NCBI GenBank assembly: GCA_025997715.1
Contig: BNUY01000170.1
Location: 1-5,669, forward strand
Origin: Spirochaetia bacterium
GTDB lineage: Bacteria > Spirochaetota > Spirochaetia > Treponematales > Breznakiellaceae
Direction: 5' to 3'
DNA length: 5,669 nucleotides
Positions within the stretch are counted from its first letter, which is position 1. Each line of letters opens with the position of its first letter. This document shows positions 5,594 through 5,669 of this stretch, in pieces. The position numbers were made by a program, and so were the translations under genes. The notes under the pieces are model-generated. The model was not told where the DNA came from. It did no database searches and saw only the letters and a program-made list of their open reading frames with translations.

Positions 5594-5669
5594 ATGCCCG
5601 GAAGCGGACCTTGAAAAGATAGCCGGAGTCCTGGATTGCACCGTAAAGACTGAATCGACCTTTCACATG
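5594..5669 (+). CDS. Apparent start of a next gene, frameshifted near its ATG (partial)
   Basis: An ATG at 5594 is preceded at 5 nt by GAGGAA (5583-5588), a reasonable ribosome-binding site placed just after the TPR gene. Its frame stops after six codons (TGA 5612-5614). Of the three + strand frames only one stays open to the window end. It is the frame of the codon at 5583, and it encodes EADLEKIAGVLDCTVKTEST near the right edge. Removing one G of the pair at 5600-5601 would join the ATG to that open frame, giving MPEADLEKIAG. The likely explanations are a one-base sequence error or a real frameshift. Without the rest of the gene no product can be named. A start at ATG 5667 is possible but lacks a ribosome-binding site. 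Confidence 0.35.

Noticed and set aside
5077..5595. A 172-codon minus-strand open frame opposite the TPR gene.
   Set aside because: Its composition is Arg/Pro/Gly-rich, as expected for the complement of a GC-rich coding sequence. No recognisable motif or ribosome-binding site was seen, while the + strand frame has TPR structure.

Overview
The window is about 5.7 kb of bacterial chromosome: moderately GC-rich genes separated by AT-rich spacers. A short lipoprotein-type leader with a loose lipobox, MBG-like surface domains, and a periplasmic TPR protein fit a spirochaete of the Treponema type. That assignment is an inference from style and gene content. No rRNA, tRNA, CRISPR array or transposase gene was seen.

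Region 1 (1-3169, + strand) is a tight four-gene run. It holds the 3' part of an inner-membrane permease of the TauC/SsuC (nitrate/sulfonate/taurine) ABC class, its ATPase, a complete cysteine synthase A (cysK), and a small exported, probably lipid-anchored protein with two MBG-like domains. The last three genes are separated by 11 and 4 nt, and the permease-ATPase gap is 40 nt with a strong Shine-Dalgarno. A plausible reading is import of a sulfur-containing nutrient followed by sulfide fixation into cysteine. The solute-binding protein is not in view and the substrate cannot be read from the sequence.

Region 2 (3170-3583) carries a good sigma-70-like promoter, two back-to-back perfect small hairpins just after its -10 box, and an 83-residue protein that looks like the DUF2158/YodC family with an added basic, AT-hook-like tail. 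A GC hairpin terminator follows, shared with the convergent gene.

Region 3 (3584-4354, - strand) is an RluA-family pseudouridine synthase without an S4 domain.

Region 4 (4355-4688) has no supported gene but is dense in structure. It contains a strong + strand intrinsic terminator with no annotated + strand gene in front of it. It also contains a 120-bp near-perfect palindrome with 13-bp terminal inverted repeats and six copies of the heptamer CGCGAAT, three in each orientation, followed by a candidate promoter.

Region 5 (4689-5669, + strand) is a signal-peptide-bearing TPR protein. It is followed by the apparent beginning of another gene whose ATG and ribosome-binding site are out of frame by one base with the only reading frame that stays open to the window edge.

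No obviously new multi-gene system is visible. The points most worth a second look are the palindromic repeat, the double hairpin at the DUF2158 promoter, the apparent frameshift at the right edge, and the insertion in the ABC ATPase.
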